Origin: Burkholderiales bacterium
GTDB lineage: Bacteria > Pseudomonadota > Gammaproteobacteria > Burkholderiales > Burkholderiaceae_C
NCBI GenBank assembly: GCA_005793295.1
Contig: SXSX01000137.1
Span: 1 to 8,625 of the forward strand
Length of the DNA: 8,625 bases
Reading direction: 5' to 3'
Shown here: positions 1 to 6,380 of the stretch, one piece after another
Layout of the letters: every line of letters starts with the position of its first letter
Position numbering within the stretch: the first letter of the stretch is position 1
Made by a program: the position numbers and the translations under genes
Notes under the pieces: generated by a model
What the model was told of the DNA's origin: nothing
The model's database searches: none
Seen by the model: the letters and a program-made list of their open reading frames with translations, nothing else

Positions 1-1
1 G

Positions 2-961
2 GTCAAAGCCGAAGGCCAGCGGTATTTTGATGAAGTAGAAGCCGAATACCAACGCATCTTGGCCGATGGCGCACAACACACCATTCCTCAAGCCGAGTTG
101 GACCGCGTTCGTGCCTGCTTTGTTTTCCCCTCACTTGACACCGTGTCGCCAGCACAACAAAGTACAGCCGAGCATGCTTTGGTTGACATGGCTGGCCACA
201 ACTCGGAGTTCGCCCGTTGGCTAGAGCAAAACGTCGCGTCGCATCAAAACCCCGGACTCCGCGCTGTCACCCTGTCGTTTAAACGCTTAGGCCAAGCCCC
301 CGGTGATGCTACGGCCGATCAACTGAAAACAGCAGCTGACATTGCTGAGCGCTTTAGCGCAGGCGAAGTGCGTGTGACGCACGACCAAAATCTGGTTCTT
401 CCTTGGGTTCGGGTCGATGCATTGATTGAACTGTGGAACGCTGCCAAAGCGGCGGGCTTTGGACGTGCGAATATCCGCTTACTGAGCGACATGATTGCCT
501 GTCCTGGCGGTGATTACTGCGCTTTGGCAAACGCCCGCTCGCTACCTATCGCCGCTGCAATTACCGAGCGTTACCAAGACCTCGATGAGTTGTTTGATTT
601 GGGTGAAATTGACCTGCATATCAGCGGATGTATTAACTCCTGCGGCCACCACCACAGCGGCCACATTGGCATTCTGGGCGTGGATAAAGACGGTCAAGAG
701 TGGTACCAAGTAACGCTAGGCGGATCCGACGGCTCCGAGCTGAGCGGGCCGGCGAAACCCGGCAAGGTGGTAGGCCCCTCGTTTGCCGCTGCCGAAGTGG
801 TTGATGTGATTGAAGCGGTTCTCGATGTTTACAAAGATAGCCGCGATGGCGGAGAAAACTTTATTGACACCCTACAGCGCGTGGGATTTGATGCCTTTAA
901 AACCGCTGCTAATGCGGCCCGCAATGCGACGGCCCGAACCACCGACCACGCAACCGCTTGA
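2..961 (+). CDS. cysI: Sulfite reductase hemoprotein subunit (CysI), C-terminal part; 5' end outside the window
   Basis: This is the C-terminal part (319 codons) of the siroheme/[4Fe-4S] subunit that reduces sulfite to sulfide in cytoplasmic assimilatory sulfate reduction. The frame is open from base 2, reading VKAEGQRYFDEVEAEY, so the TTG at 59 is not the start. The cofactor cysteines are visible: CPGGDYC (C-X5-C, codons at 500-502 and 518-520), followed by GCINSCGHHH (C-X3-C, codons at 629-631 and 641-643). Together these are the typical ligand set of the sulfite/nitrite reductase family. The text between and after them (ANARSLPIAAAITERY, LGGSDGSELSGPAKPG) matches the betaproteobacterial CysI type that I know. 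A DUF934 gene follows after 24 bases, probably in the same operon. The electron donor cannot be told from this window. The family call is very secure; the exact paralogue name slightly less so. Confidence 0.93.
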   Translation, partial: VKAEGQRYFDEVEAEYQRILADGAQHTIPQAELDRVRACFVFPSLDTVSPAQQSTAEHALVDMAGHNSEFARWLEQNVASHQNPGLRAVTLSFKRLGQAPGDATADQLKTAADIAERFSAGEVRVTHDQNLVLPWVRVDALIELWNAAKAAGFGRANIRLLSDMIACPGGDYCALANARSLPIAAAITERYQDLDELFDLGEIDLHISGCINSCGHHHSGHIGILGVDKDGQEWYQVTLGGSDGSELSGPAKPGKVVGPSFAAAEVVDVIEAVLDVYKDSRDGGENFIDTLQRVGFDAFKTAANAARNATARTTDHATA

Positions 962-985
962 AAAATCGATTGAGACAGAAATTCC

Positions 986-1378
986 ATGACGACATTTGAC
1001 ATCTTGACCATCGATACGAACGCTGACAACGCCAACAACAGCGAGGCATCCTCAGATACCTTGGCCTTGGCCAATGATGGTGACGCCCAAAGCCTGCCGC
1101 TCGAAGGCCTAGCCCGCATTGACCTTCACTTTCCCAAGTTCACCGACGGCCGCGCTTTTAGCCAAGCATTTGTTCTGCGGCGTCGTGGATTCCAAGGGGA
1201 TATTCGAGCCCAGGGCGACGTGCTCATTGACCAGTTGATGCAAATGCAACGCAGCGGGTTTAGCAGCGCCCTGCTTCGGGCAGATCAAAATGCCGAGCAT
1301 GGGAAAAAGTTATTGAACCAATACTGCGCGTTTTACCAAGGCGACGCCCTCAACAAGCCGCAATTTACGGCGGCTTAA
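986..1378 (+). CDS. DUF934 protein linked to sulfite reduction
   Basis: A 130-residue soluble protein of the DUF934 family. In Betaproteobacteria this gene normally sits next to cysI and is often described as an oxidoreductase probably involved in sulfite reduction; its biochemical role is not established. The family core is seen at about residues 44-100: a DLHFPKFTDGRAFSQA stretch, then RRRGFQGDIRAQGDVL and DQLMQMQRSGF. The first 40 or so residues are low-complexity, rich in Asn, Asp, Ser and Ala, and poorly conserved in style. The ATG at 986 lies 24 bases after the cysI stop with no strong ribosome binding site, which suggests translation linked to the operon. There is no signal peptide or membrane segment. 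In many relatives cysH follows, but here the next gene lies on the opposite strand. Confidence 0.85.
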   Translation: MTTFDILTIDTNADNANNSEASSDTLALANDGDAQSLPLEGLARIDLHFPKFTDGRAFSQAFVLRRRGFQGDIRAQGDVLIDQLMQMQRSGFSSALLRADQNAEHGKKLLNQYCAFYQGDALNKPQFTAA

Positions 1379-1382
1379 CGGG

Positions 1383-1640
1383 TCAACGGTAGAACGCTTC
1401 GACCCGACCCTTCAGTTTCAGAAGCAGCGGGTTGCCTTTGCGGTCCAGCGTTTTGCCCGCGGGAACTTTAATCCAGCCCTCGCTGATGCAATATTCTTCG
1501 ACATCCAGGCGCTCTTTGCCATTAAAGCGAATCCCAACCTCCCGCTCAAAAACCGCCGCCACGTAATACGGGCTGCGAGCATCGATGGAAAGTCGGTCTG
1601 GAAGCGCTGGCGCTTCATTGGTAACGGTGGGTGTTGTCAT
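1383..1640 (-). CDS. DUF3297 family small protein
   Basis: A small basic/acidic mixed protein (85 residues from the ATG at 1640) that I recognise as DUF3297. Diagnostic stretches are LPDRLSIDARSPYY near the N-terminus, then VGIRFNGKERLDVEEYC, EGWIKVPAGKTLDRKGNP and LKLKGRVEAFYR at the end. It has no signal peptide or membrane segment, and the family function is unknown to me. A GTG two codons upstream (1646) is an alternative start; ATG is preferred because both have only weak ribosome binding sites. The gene converges on the DUF934 gene, with 4 bases between the two stop codons and no hairpin between them, so transcripts from the two strands probably overlap at their ends. It is divergent from the DUF748 gene. 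Confidence 0.85.
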   Translation of the reverse strand: MTTPTVTNEAPALPDRLSIDARSPYYVAAVFEREVGIRFNGKERLDVEEYCISEGWIKVPAGKTLDRKGNPLLLKLKGRVEAFYR

Positions 1641-1717
1641 AGGCACAATTATCGTTTCTTATCCATGTCGCCACCTCACATAGTGGAAAATGCTCTCACA
1701 CGGGAGTGATAACGCTA
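1641..1717. promoter_or_regulatory. Divergent intergenic region between DUF3297 and DUF748 genes
   Basis: This 77-base spacer must hold the start signals for both divergent genes. The only clear element is GGGAG at 1702-1706, a plausible ribosome binding site for the DUF748 ATG at 1718. I see no convincing -35/-10 pair on either strand, so the promoter assignment is positional inference only. Confidence 0.3.
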
Positions 1718-4381
1718 ATGATAAAAATCGCATTTCAACGCTACACCAAAGGTCTTGCCGCCTTGGTTGGCGTGGTATTGATCTACGCCGCAGCTGGGTT
1801 TTGGGTCGTTCCCAACTTCCTTCAAAAGCAAATCCCCACATGGAGCGCGACCCATCTCGATCGCAAGATCAGCGTTCAAGCCATTGCGTTCAATCCCTTT
1901 ACCCTTCGCCTGCAAGTGGATGGATTGGGATTAGCGGAGAACGATGACACTCCAGTTTTAACTATTGCACGGTTGGATGTCGCTTTAGAGTGGGCCTCTT
2001 TGGTTCGCGGTACTTGGCGTTTTTCTGACCTTCACCTTAGCTCTCCAGAACTACACCTTGAGGTGTCGAAAAATGGCGTTTTCAATATAGCGCAATGGAT
2101 AGAAAGCTACGAAGAGCGCAACCCCGCGTCTTCCAGCGCCCTGCCCCGCCTTTTGATTCAGCAATTTCAGATCACCGATGGAAAAATCCATTTTCAAGAC
2201 CTGCAAAACGGCTACCAAAACCAGTTTGATCCTGTTGAATTGAAACTTAAAGATCTGAGCACCCTCCCCAACGAATCGGGAAGTTACACCTTTAGTGCGC
2301 AATCCGACAGCGGGGCTCAATTGCGATGGAGTGGTGAGACCACGCTCAATAGCCTCAAAGGCAAGGGCGAACTCTTTTTCGAAAAAATTGCGCTTTCAGA
2401 ATTAGCCAAGTACCTCAAACCTTTCACGCGTATTTCCGTCGCGTCGGGTCAGATGGATTTGCACCTACCCTACACCTTCTCTTATGCCGCTGGAAAGTTT
2501 GACTTGGGGCTGAGAGATGCACAACTCAAAGTGGGCGACCTCGAAGTTCTTATTCCCCAAGCCGATGGCGCCGAAATCCTTAAGGTGGATTTGTTAAGTG
2601 GCGTCCTTGATTTAGCAGAGCTCCACAATGATCCGGCCCGCCCCATCCCCTTCAATGCCCATTTGGTTCTCAAAGACGGCGGCGAACTCAAGACCCAAGG
2701 ACAGCTCACCCCAACAACGAAGCTGTTAGCAGCAGACCTGACATTCAAAAGTTTAGTCTTAAAACCTTTGCAACCCTTTTTAGCGCCTTACACCCCACTC
2801 CAAATTACAAGCGGTACGGTGTCTGGGCAAGGGCGTATCAGCCCAGGGGTTGGGCGAAGCACTGGCCTGCGGTATGTAGGCTCGGTCAAGGTTGCGGAAG
2901 TGGTACTGAAAGAGCCTGACGGCGATATGTTTGTTGAATGGAAAGACGCCAGCGCAGAAAAAATAATTCTAGGACTTGATCCTATTGCTATTCGTATCCC
3001 CGAGTTAATCTGGATTGAGCCCTCCGCCAAATTCGCGATTGAAGCCGATCGAAGTTTTAGCGCGGCCGAGTTGATGCTCAAGAAAAAAGAGAGCGAAAGC
3101 GAAAAGGTAAGCAACTTATCGCCCGTTGTATTTAACTTACAACGGTTGCGAATTCAACAGGGCCAATTGGACTTTACGGACCGGAGTTTGAACCCACAGT
3201 TCAAAACCAAGCTGTTCGCACTCAACGGCGTCATTAACGGCTTATCCAATAAAAAAGACACGCGTAGCCAAATTGCCTTAGACGGCAGAGTCAACGAATT
3301 TGGGCTGGCGCGAATAAGAGGAGACATGGATCTCTTCAATCTGGGTAACAACACCCAAATTAACGCGCAACTTAAAAACCTTGACTTGGCTTCTGCTTCG
3401 CCCTACGCACTCAAATTTGCGGGCCACGCCATTACCGATGGGAAGATGACGTTGGACCTTCAGTACAAAGTTCGCGCCAATCAAGTCGAAGGTAATAACA
3501 AAATTACGATTGACGCTTTGACCTTGGGTCAACGGGTTGACAGCCTGACCGCCCTCAAAATTCCCCTTGAATTAGCCATTGCTTTGCTCAAAGACGACGC
3601 GGGTCGCATAGAGCTCGGGCTTCCCGTGACGGGCAACATGAACGACCCACAATTTAGTTTCGATTCACTTATTTGGAAAGCGCTGGGGAACGCGCTCACC
3701 AAAATCGTAAGCGCACCTTTTAGGGCCATTGCCAGCCTCTTTAGCAAAGGCGCGGACGTCAACACCTTAAGCGCCATCGAATTTGATCCTGGAAGCGACA
3801 ACCTCCTTGCCCCAGAACAAGAAAAATTGCTGCAAATCGCACACATGTTGTCACAAAGGCAACAATTAAAAATTTCTATTCCAGAACAATACGACCCAGC
3901 AGTTGATGGCCCCGTTTTAAAAATGCACATACTGCGCAAAGAAATTTATAAACGGTCCGGTATTCAATTCGACATGGATGAACCGCTCGCGCCCTTGAAT
4001 TTTTCAAACCGAGCGGTAAGAAAAGCAATGCGCGAAATCTACGCGCAGCGCTTAGGATCTGCCGCTTTGCAAGAACGCGTCAAAACCGCTGAAGACAAAA
4101 ACTTTTTACAACGATTAGGCCAATTGGTTCAAAGTGAGCCGCAGTTTGCCGACCCTATCGCCTTTTACCAAGGACTGTATTTGCGTCTTGAAGAGACTCA
4201 AGTCCTGCCAACTGACGTACTGCATCAGTTGGGCGTTCAACGCGCTTTGGCTGTTTCTAAAGGATTGAGTAAAGCGGGAGTGCCTTCGGAGCGGATCGTT
4301 TTGGCTGCCCGAGGGCTTAACGAAAAAAGCGTTTCAATGGACAGCCAAGTGCAGGTTCAGTTGGGGTTGGTGGCGCGTTAA
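1718..4381 (+). CDS. DUF748 / AsmA-like envelope protein
   Basis: A large protein (887 residues from the ATG at 1718) of the DUF748 group, related to AsmA-type proteins. Residues about 13-35 form one hydrophobic segment (LAALVGVVLIYAAAGFWVV) that would anchor it in the inner membrane with the rest in the periplasm. The family opening follows (DRKISVQAIAFNPFTLRLQV, then LDVALEWASLVRGTWRFSDL). A typical late motif with IPLELAIALLKDDAGRIELG and LPVTGNMNDPQFSF sits near residues 611-650. From about residue 685 comes the C-terminal region beginning IEFDPGSDNLLAPEQEKL. An in-frame GTG at 1706 is possible, but GGGAG at 1702-1706 would serve the ATG (11-base spacing) and lies too close for the GTG. 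AsmA-like proteins are thought to act in envelope or lipid homeostasis; a specific role here is unknown. The length is at the short end for the group. Confidence 0.88.
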   Translation: MIKIAFQRYTKGLAALVGVVLIYAAAGFWVVPNFLQKQIPTWSATHLDRKISVQAIAFNPFTLRLQVDGLGLAENDDTPVLTIARLDVALEWASLVRGTWRFSDLHLSSPELHLEVSKNGVFNIAQWIESYEERNPASSSALPRLLIQQFQITDGKIHFQDLQNGYQNQFDPVELKLKDLSTLPNESGSYTFSAQSDSGAQLRWSGETTLNSLKGKGELFFEKIALSELAKYLKPFTRISVASGQMDLHLPYTFSYAAGKFDLGLRDAQLKVGDLEVLIPQADGAEILKVDLLSGVLDLAELHNDPARPIPFNAHLVLKDGGELKTQGQLTPTTKLLAADLTFKSLVLKPLQPFLAPYTPLQITSGTVSGQGRISPGVGRSTGLRYVGSVKVAEVVLKEPDGDMFVEWKDASAEKIILGLDPIAIRIPELIWIEPSAKFAIEADRSFSAAELMLKKKESESEKVSNLSPVVFNLQRLRIQQGQLDFTDRSLNPQFKTKLFALNGVINGLSNKKDTRSQIALDGRVNEFGLARIRGDMDLFNLGNNTQINAQLKNLDLASASPYALKFAGHAITDGKMTLDLQYKVRANQVEGNNKITIDALTLGQRVDSLTALKIPLELAIALLKDDAGRIELGLPVTGNMNDPQFSFDSLIWKALGNALTKIVSAPFRAIASLFSKGADVNTLSAIEFDPGSDNLLAPEQEKLLQIAHMLSQRQQLKISIPEQYDPAVDGPVLKMHILRKEIYKRSGIQFDMDEPLAPLNFSNRAVRKAMREIYAQRLGSAALQERVKTAEDKNFLQRLGQLVQSEPQFADPIAFYQGLYLRLEETQVLPTDVLHQLGVQRALAVSKGLSKAGVPSERIVLAARGLNEKSVSMDSQVQVQLGLVAR

Positions 4382-4435
4382 ATAATCCCACAGGATTTCA
4401 AACTACGTTCATTTCGGATTGAACATAGGAAGAAA

Positions 4436-4467
4436 AAGCCGCCAAGTGGTTATCCTTAGCGGCCTTT
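4436..4467 (+). terminator. Hairpin after the DUF748 gene
   Basis: GCCGC at 4438-4442 pairs with GCGGC at 4459-4463. An inner AAG/CTT pairing and an 8-base loop add to the stem. It is preceded by AGAAAAA and followed by only CTTT, so it is a weak intrinsic terminator at best. It lies 57 bases after the DUF748 stop and probably marks the end of the native left flank. Confidence 0.45.
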
Positions 4468-4534
4468 AAGCGGGGTCTTGGTGGCGTGTGGTTGTCAGAC
4501 CCGGAACCAGCTCAGTTAGCTCCTGGGTAATGCA

Positions 4535-4572
4535 GCGGGCTTGCGGGTAGTCCCCCGGTGATTTCAGCCCGC
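4535..4572. repeat. Inverted repeat at the left end of the accessory block
   Basis: GCGGGCT at 4535-4541 is perfectly complementary to AGCCCGC at 4566-4572. An inner CGGG/CCCG pairing (about 4544-4547 with 4553-4557) would form a longer two-part hairpin. It overlaps the stop end of the leftward RecG-like remnant, so it could have served as that gene's terminator, but no T-run follows on either strand. No known element was recognised. Confidence 0.35.
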
Positions 4573-5146
4573 GCCGGTGACAGGGTGTGTTTCCAACCAG
4601 CGTCGGCCAAGGGTGGTCAGACGATAGCGCTGCTTACTGCTGCGGGGCGCTTCGGTCAATGTCATCTCTATCACCTGCAAGGCTAGCGCCGGTTTCAGAT
4701 ACGCTTTTCGGAAATGTTCTTCTCCCTTGAGGCCGAGTGCGGACTGGATTTTCTGCCGCGACATCTCGCCAGCTACGGCGCGCAGCAGACGCTTAACTTC
4801 CCCTGTGACTTCCCTCCAGCCAACGGTCGGGACGAGGGACAAGGGTGGCGCGGCAACCGGATTACGAACGAAAGCCGGTCGTCGTCCGTCTCGAACACCG
4901 GCGTGGCCGATCCGTTGGCCGCCGTCTCCTTAAGGATTTTCGGTATGCCGGTGGACCGCCCCTCGGTCATCTCCAATTCCTAGAAGAACTCGCCAATCCG
5001 CCGGTTGCGGTAGCGGCGGCTGACGGCGCGGCCAACCTTCAAGTCCTCCATCCGGATAGAACGATCCGGGCCAGGAAAGCTGACGAAGACCAATTCGTCA
5101 TGACTAACTCGCAATTCGATGGGTTCGCACTCCTCGTAGGAACGGT
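4564..5146 (-). pseudogene. Remnant of a RecG-like/Fic-like ATP-binding regulator, C-terminal part, broken
   Basis: Three consecutive pieces on the minus strand read as one protein tail. The first (about 5146-4983) gives HRSYEECEPIELRV, LVFVSFPGPDRSIRMEDL and GRAVSRRYRNRRIGEFF. An in-frame TAG at 4980-4982 interrupts it, in the place where relatives as I recall them have a Lys codon (GEFLKELELTEGR). The same frame continues with ELEMTEGRSTGIPKIL, FETDDDR and FVIRLPRHP. Near 4845 the frame shifts and the C-terminus continues as EVKRLLRAVAGEMSRQKIQ, HFRKAYLKPAL and RSSKQRYRLTTLGRRWL, ending at 4564. This matches the C-terminal half of proteins often called 'ATP-binding protein', 'RecG C-terminal-like' or Fic-like C-terminal winged-helix proteins. 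The whole N-terminal half is missing. With a nonsense codon, a frameshift and the truncation it is almost certainly non-functional, although the last 92-codon frame (4564-4842, TTG start) is still open. Confidence 0.8.
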
Positions 5147-5287
5147 GCTGAAATTGGTGATCGTCGTTTCCTTGCGGCAATCCCCACACCAGACATTGGC
5201 CAGAAGCAGTTGACGGATGTTGGCAGGGATAGATTCCCAGTGCTGGCGTGCAGGTTTAGTGAACGTTGGCAGTGATTCGATAGCCAT
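5039..5287 (-). pseudogene. Chimeric small ORF: N-terminus of a zinc-ribbon-like small protein joined to out-of-frame remnant
   Basis: The ATG at 5287 lies 3 bases after the stop of the GNAT toxin gene, so the ORF would be translated from the same transcript. Its first 46 or so residues (MAIESLPTFTKPARQHWESI, then LLLANVWCGDCRKETTITNF) resemble small proteins of unknown function that, as I recall them, carry a second CxxC further on. Here only the CGDC knuckle remains. At about 5143-5153 the sequence switches to the RecG-like remnant in another frame, so the last 36 residues (from about STVPTRSANPS to SGWRT) are out-of-frame read-through and not a natural domain. A deletion joining two genes explains this best. 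The product, if made, is 82 residues and would lack a complete zinc site. Confidence 0.6.
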
Positions 5288-5290
5288 GGA

Positions 5291-5791
5291 TCAGCGAACC
5301 CAGCGACGGGCGTCCTTCAGGAGCAACAGCAGTTGCTGCTCACGCAAGGGCGACGCGATGAACCCGAACCGGCTGTAGAAGCGCGCCGCTTCTTCATCAA
5401 TGGGATGGGTCAGCATGGCCCGGATGCCGGCCTGTTCAGCAATCAGCATCGTGCGGCGAATCGCATCTTGCAGCAGGCCAAAGCCTATGCCTCGCCCCTG
5501 GTCCTGCGTTGATACCGCCAGCCGCGCCAGGATCACCACCGGCAATGGGTACTGTCCCATCCCCTTACGGATGCGCTCTGGGGCTTCCAGCGTATCGACC
5601 TGGCCAACGGTGAGGCTGAAGTAGCCCGCGACGCGGTCATCGTCCTCAGCAACGACGAAGGTCTTGGCCGAGCCACTACCCTGCGCTTGGCGGGCGTGGC
5701 GCAAGAGCCAGTCGTTTAGCGCGGGCTTGCCGCAGTCAAAGTCGTCCAGCCGATGCTGCGTGGCCAGTGACTCCGGTGCGCGCAATGTCAC
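5291..5791 (-). CDS. GNAT acetyltransferase toxin, TacT-like (type II toxin-antitoxin)
   Basis: A 166-residue GCN5-type N-acetyltransferase of the toxin subgroup. Characterised relatives (TacT, AtaT) acetylate the amino group of aminoacyl-tRNA and block translation. Visible features are the opening HRLDDFDCGKPALNDWL that is typical of these toxins, the core VAGYFSLTVGQVDT, the strand VVILARLAVS followed by the acetyl-CoA loop QGRGIG (about residues 98-103), and FYSRFGF near 138-144, whose Tyr matches the catalytic Tyr of the family. The GTG at 5791 is preferred. It overlaps the antitoxin stop as GTGA and has GGGA six bases upstream (5798-5801). A TTG at 5803 is the alternative and would give 170 residues. 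The frame is intact, so the toxin is probably active. The actual tRNA target cannot be read from sequence. Confidence 0.9.
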   Translation of the reverse strand: MTLRAPESLATQHRLDDFDCGKPALNDWLLRHARQAQGSGSAKTFVVAEDDDRVAGYFSLTVGQVDTLEAPERIRKGMGQYPLPVVILARLAVSTQDQGRGIGFGLLQDAIRRTMLIAEQAGIRAMLTHPIDEEAARFYSRFGFIASPLREQQLLLLLKDARRWVR

Positions 5792-6081
5792 TTCGCGTCC
5801 CAAGGCGCCTTGCGGGCAAACAGGTCACGCAAGCCATCGTTGGCCTGCACGGGACGCTCCAGGAGATCCATCAGGGCCTGGTACTGGCTGCCCGAAACCA
5901 TGAACAATCGCTGGTCGAGCAGGGTCTGTTCGGCGGCCAAGCAGGCACTGTCGAGGATGAAGTCGGTCAGCGACTTGTGTGCCACATCAGCGGCACGACG
6001 CAGCACCACCTCCTGTTCGGGGGTGGCGCGCAACCCAAATCGTGCAGACCGGGCGGTAGGTGATGTTGCAATGGCAGTCAT
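5788..6081 (-). CDS. DUF1778 antitoxin, TacA-like
   Basis: A 97-residue antitoxin of the DUF1778 family, partner of the GNAT toxin directly downstream; the two genes overlap by 4 bases. Residues about 12-50 (ARFGLRATPEQEVVLRRAAD, then SLTDFILDSACLAAEQ) form a ribbon-helix-helix DNA-binding domain. The C-terminal part (about 60-95, containing RLFMVSGSQYQALMDLLERP and GLRDLFARKAPWD) is the region that wraps and neutralises the toxin in characterised relatives. The ATG at 6081 has GAGG at 6089-6092 with 7-base spacing, a good ribosome binding site. In this family the antitoxin-toxin complex usually represses its own promoter, which fits the repeats found just upstream. Confidence 0.9.
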   Translation of the reverse strand: MTAIATSPTARSARFGLRATPEQEVVLRRAADVAHKSLTDFILDSACLAAEQTLLDQRLFMVSGSQYQALMDLLERPVQANDGLRDLFARKAPWDAK

Positions 6082-6090
6082 GAGGGCACC

Positions 6091-6130
6091 TCGTTTGTTA
6101 GTTCAATTGTCTCAATGTTAGTACAAACGA
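6091..6130 (-). promoter_or_regulatory. Probable operator/promoter region of the toxin-antitoxin operon
   Basis: Within 50 bases upstream of the antitoxin ATG are several nested symmetries. There is a perfect 8-base inverted repeat, TCGTTTGT (6091-6098) with ACAAACGA (6123-6130). A smaller one, ATTG (6106-6109) with CAAT (6113-6116), has nearly the same centre. TGTTAGT occurs as a direct repeat at 6096-6102 and 6116-6122, exactly 20 bases apart, about two helical turns. That layout suits binding of two ribbon-helix-helix dimers by the antitoxin. No -35/-10 pair stood out clearly, so the exact promoter is not assigned. Confidence 0.6.
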
Positions 6131-6342
6131 CGAACAATGTCCAGTTGCAATGGACGACCGGTGGCCTTGGTTGACCGTGAACCGGCGCGTGCAAATCGTT
6201 GATTTTGCTAGAGGGACATCTGCGCCTACCCGCAAGGCAAACAGAGAATTGAGATGGCTCTGGCCCGGAAAACGGCCGATTTCGGGTATTTTGGCAGAGG
6301 GGTACCCGCAGCATATTCCAACTCCACCCGGGGGAAACACCC
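6131..6342. other. Intergenic stretch between toxin-antitoxin operator and ssrA terminator
   Basis: These 212 bases have no gene I can support; the ORFs on both strands show no recognisable protein. Two imperfect inverted repeats are present. One is GCAAATC with GATTTTGC (6191-6208, one-base bulge). The other is CCCGGAAA with TTTCGGG around a central CGGCCG (6264-6286). Their meaning is unknown. One border of the accessory block with the ssrA neighbourhood probably lies in this stretch. Confidence 0.4.
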
Positions 6343-6373
6343 AAAGAAAAGGGCCCGGAGAATTTCCGAGCCC
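6343..6373 (-). terminator. Intrinsic terminator of ssrA
   Basis: Read on the minus strand, GGGCTCGGA (6373-6365) pairs with TCCGGGCCC (6359-6351), giving nine pairs including one G-U, around a 5-base loop. It is followed by TTTTCTTT (6350-6343). It begins 7 bases after the tmRNA CCA end, so it terminates ssrA transcription. Confidence 0.85.
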
Positions 6374-6380
6374 TAATAAA

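Noticed and set aside
59..61. TTG at 59 as a start for a short CysI-like gene
   Set aside because: The frame is open to base 2 with matching CysI sequence upstream, so this is an internal codon of a gene cut by the window edge.
4479..4522. Possible tRNA or ssrA 3'-end fragment as an attachment-site copy (TGGTGG and CAGCTCAGTTAG resemble tRNA text)
   Set aside because: Only about six bases match the ssrA 3' end before the similarity fades, and no cloverleaf can be drawn, so no attachment site is claimed.
4501..4572. Integron attC-type site after the leftward genes
   Set aside because: An inverted repeat exists, but the conserved core sites (GTTRRRY and RYYYAAC) in the right arrangement were not found.
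4714..5213. Plus-strand ORFs of 68 to 122 codons over the broken genes
   Set aside because: They are antisense to recognisable protein remnants on the minus strand and show no family motifs; GC-rich sequence favours such chance frames.
5400..6121. Plus-strand ORFs opposite the toxin-antitoxin genes
   Set aside because: They are shadows of two well-recognised minus-strand genes and have no recognisable domain.
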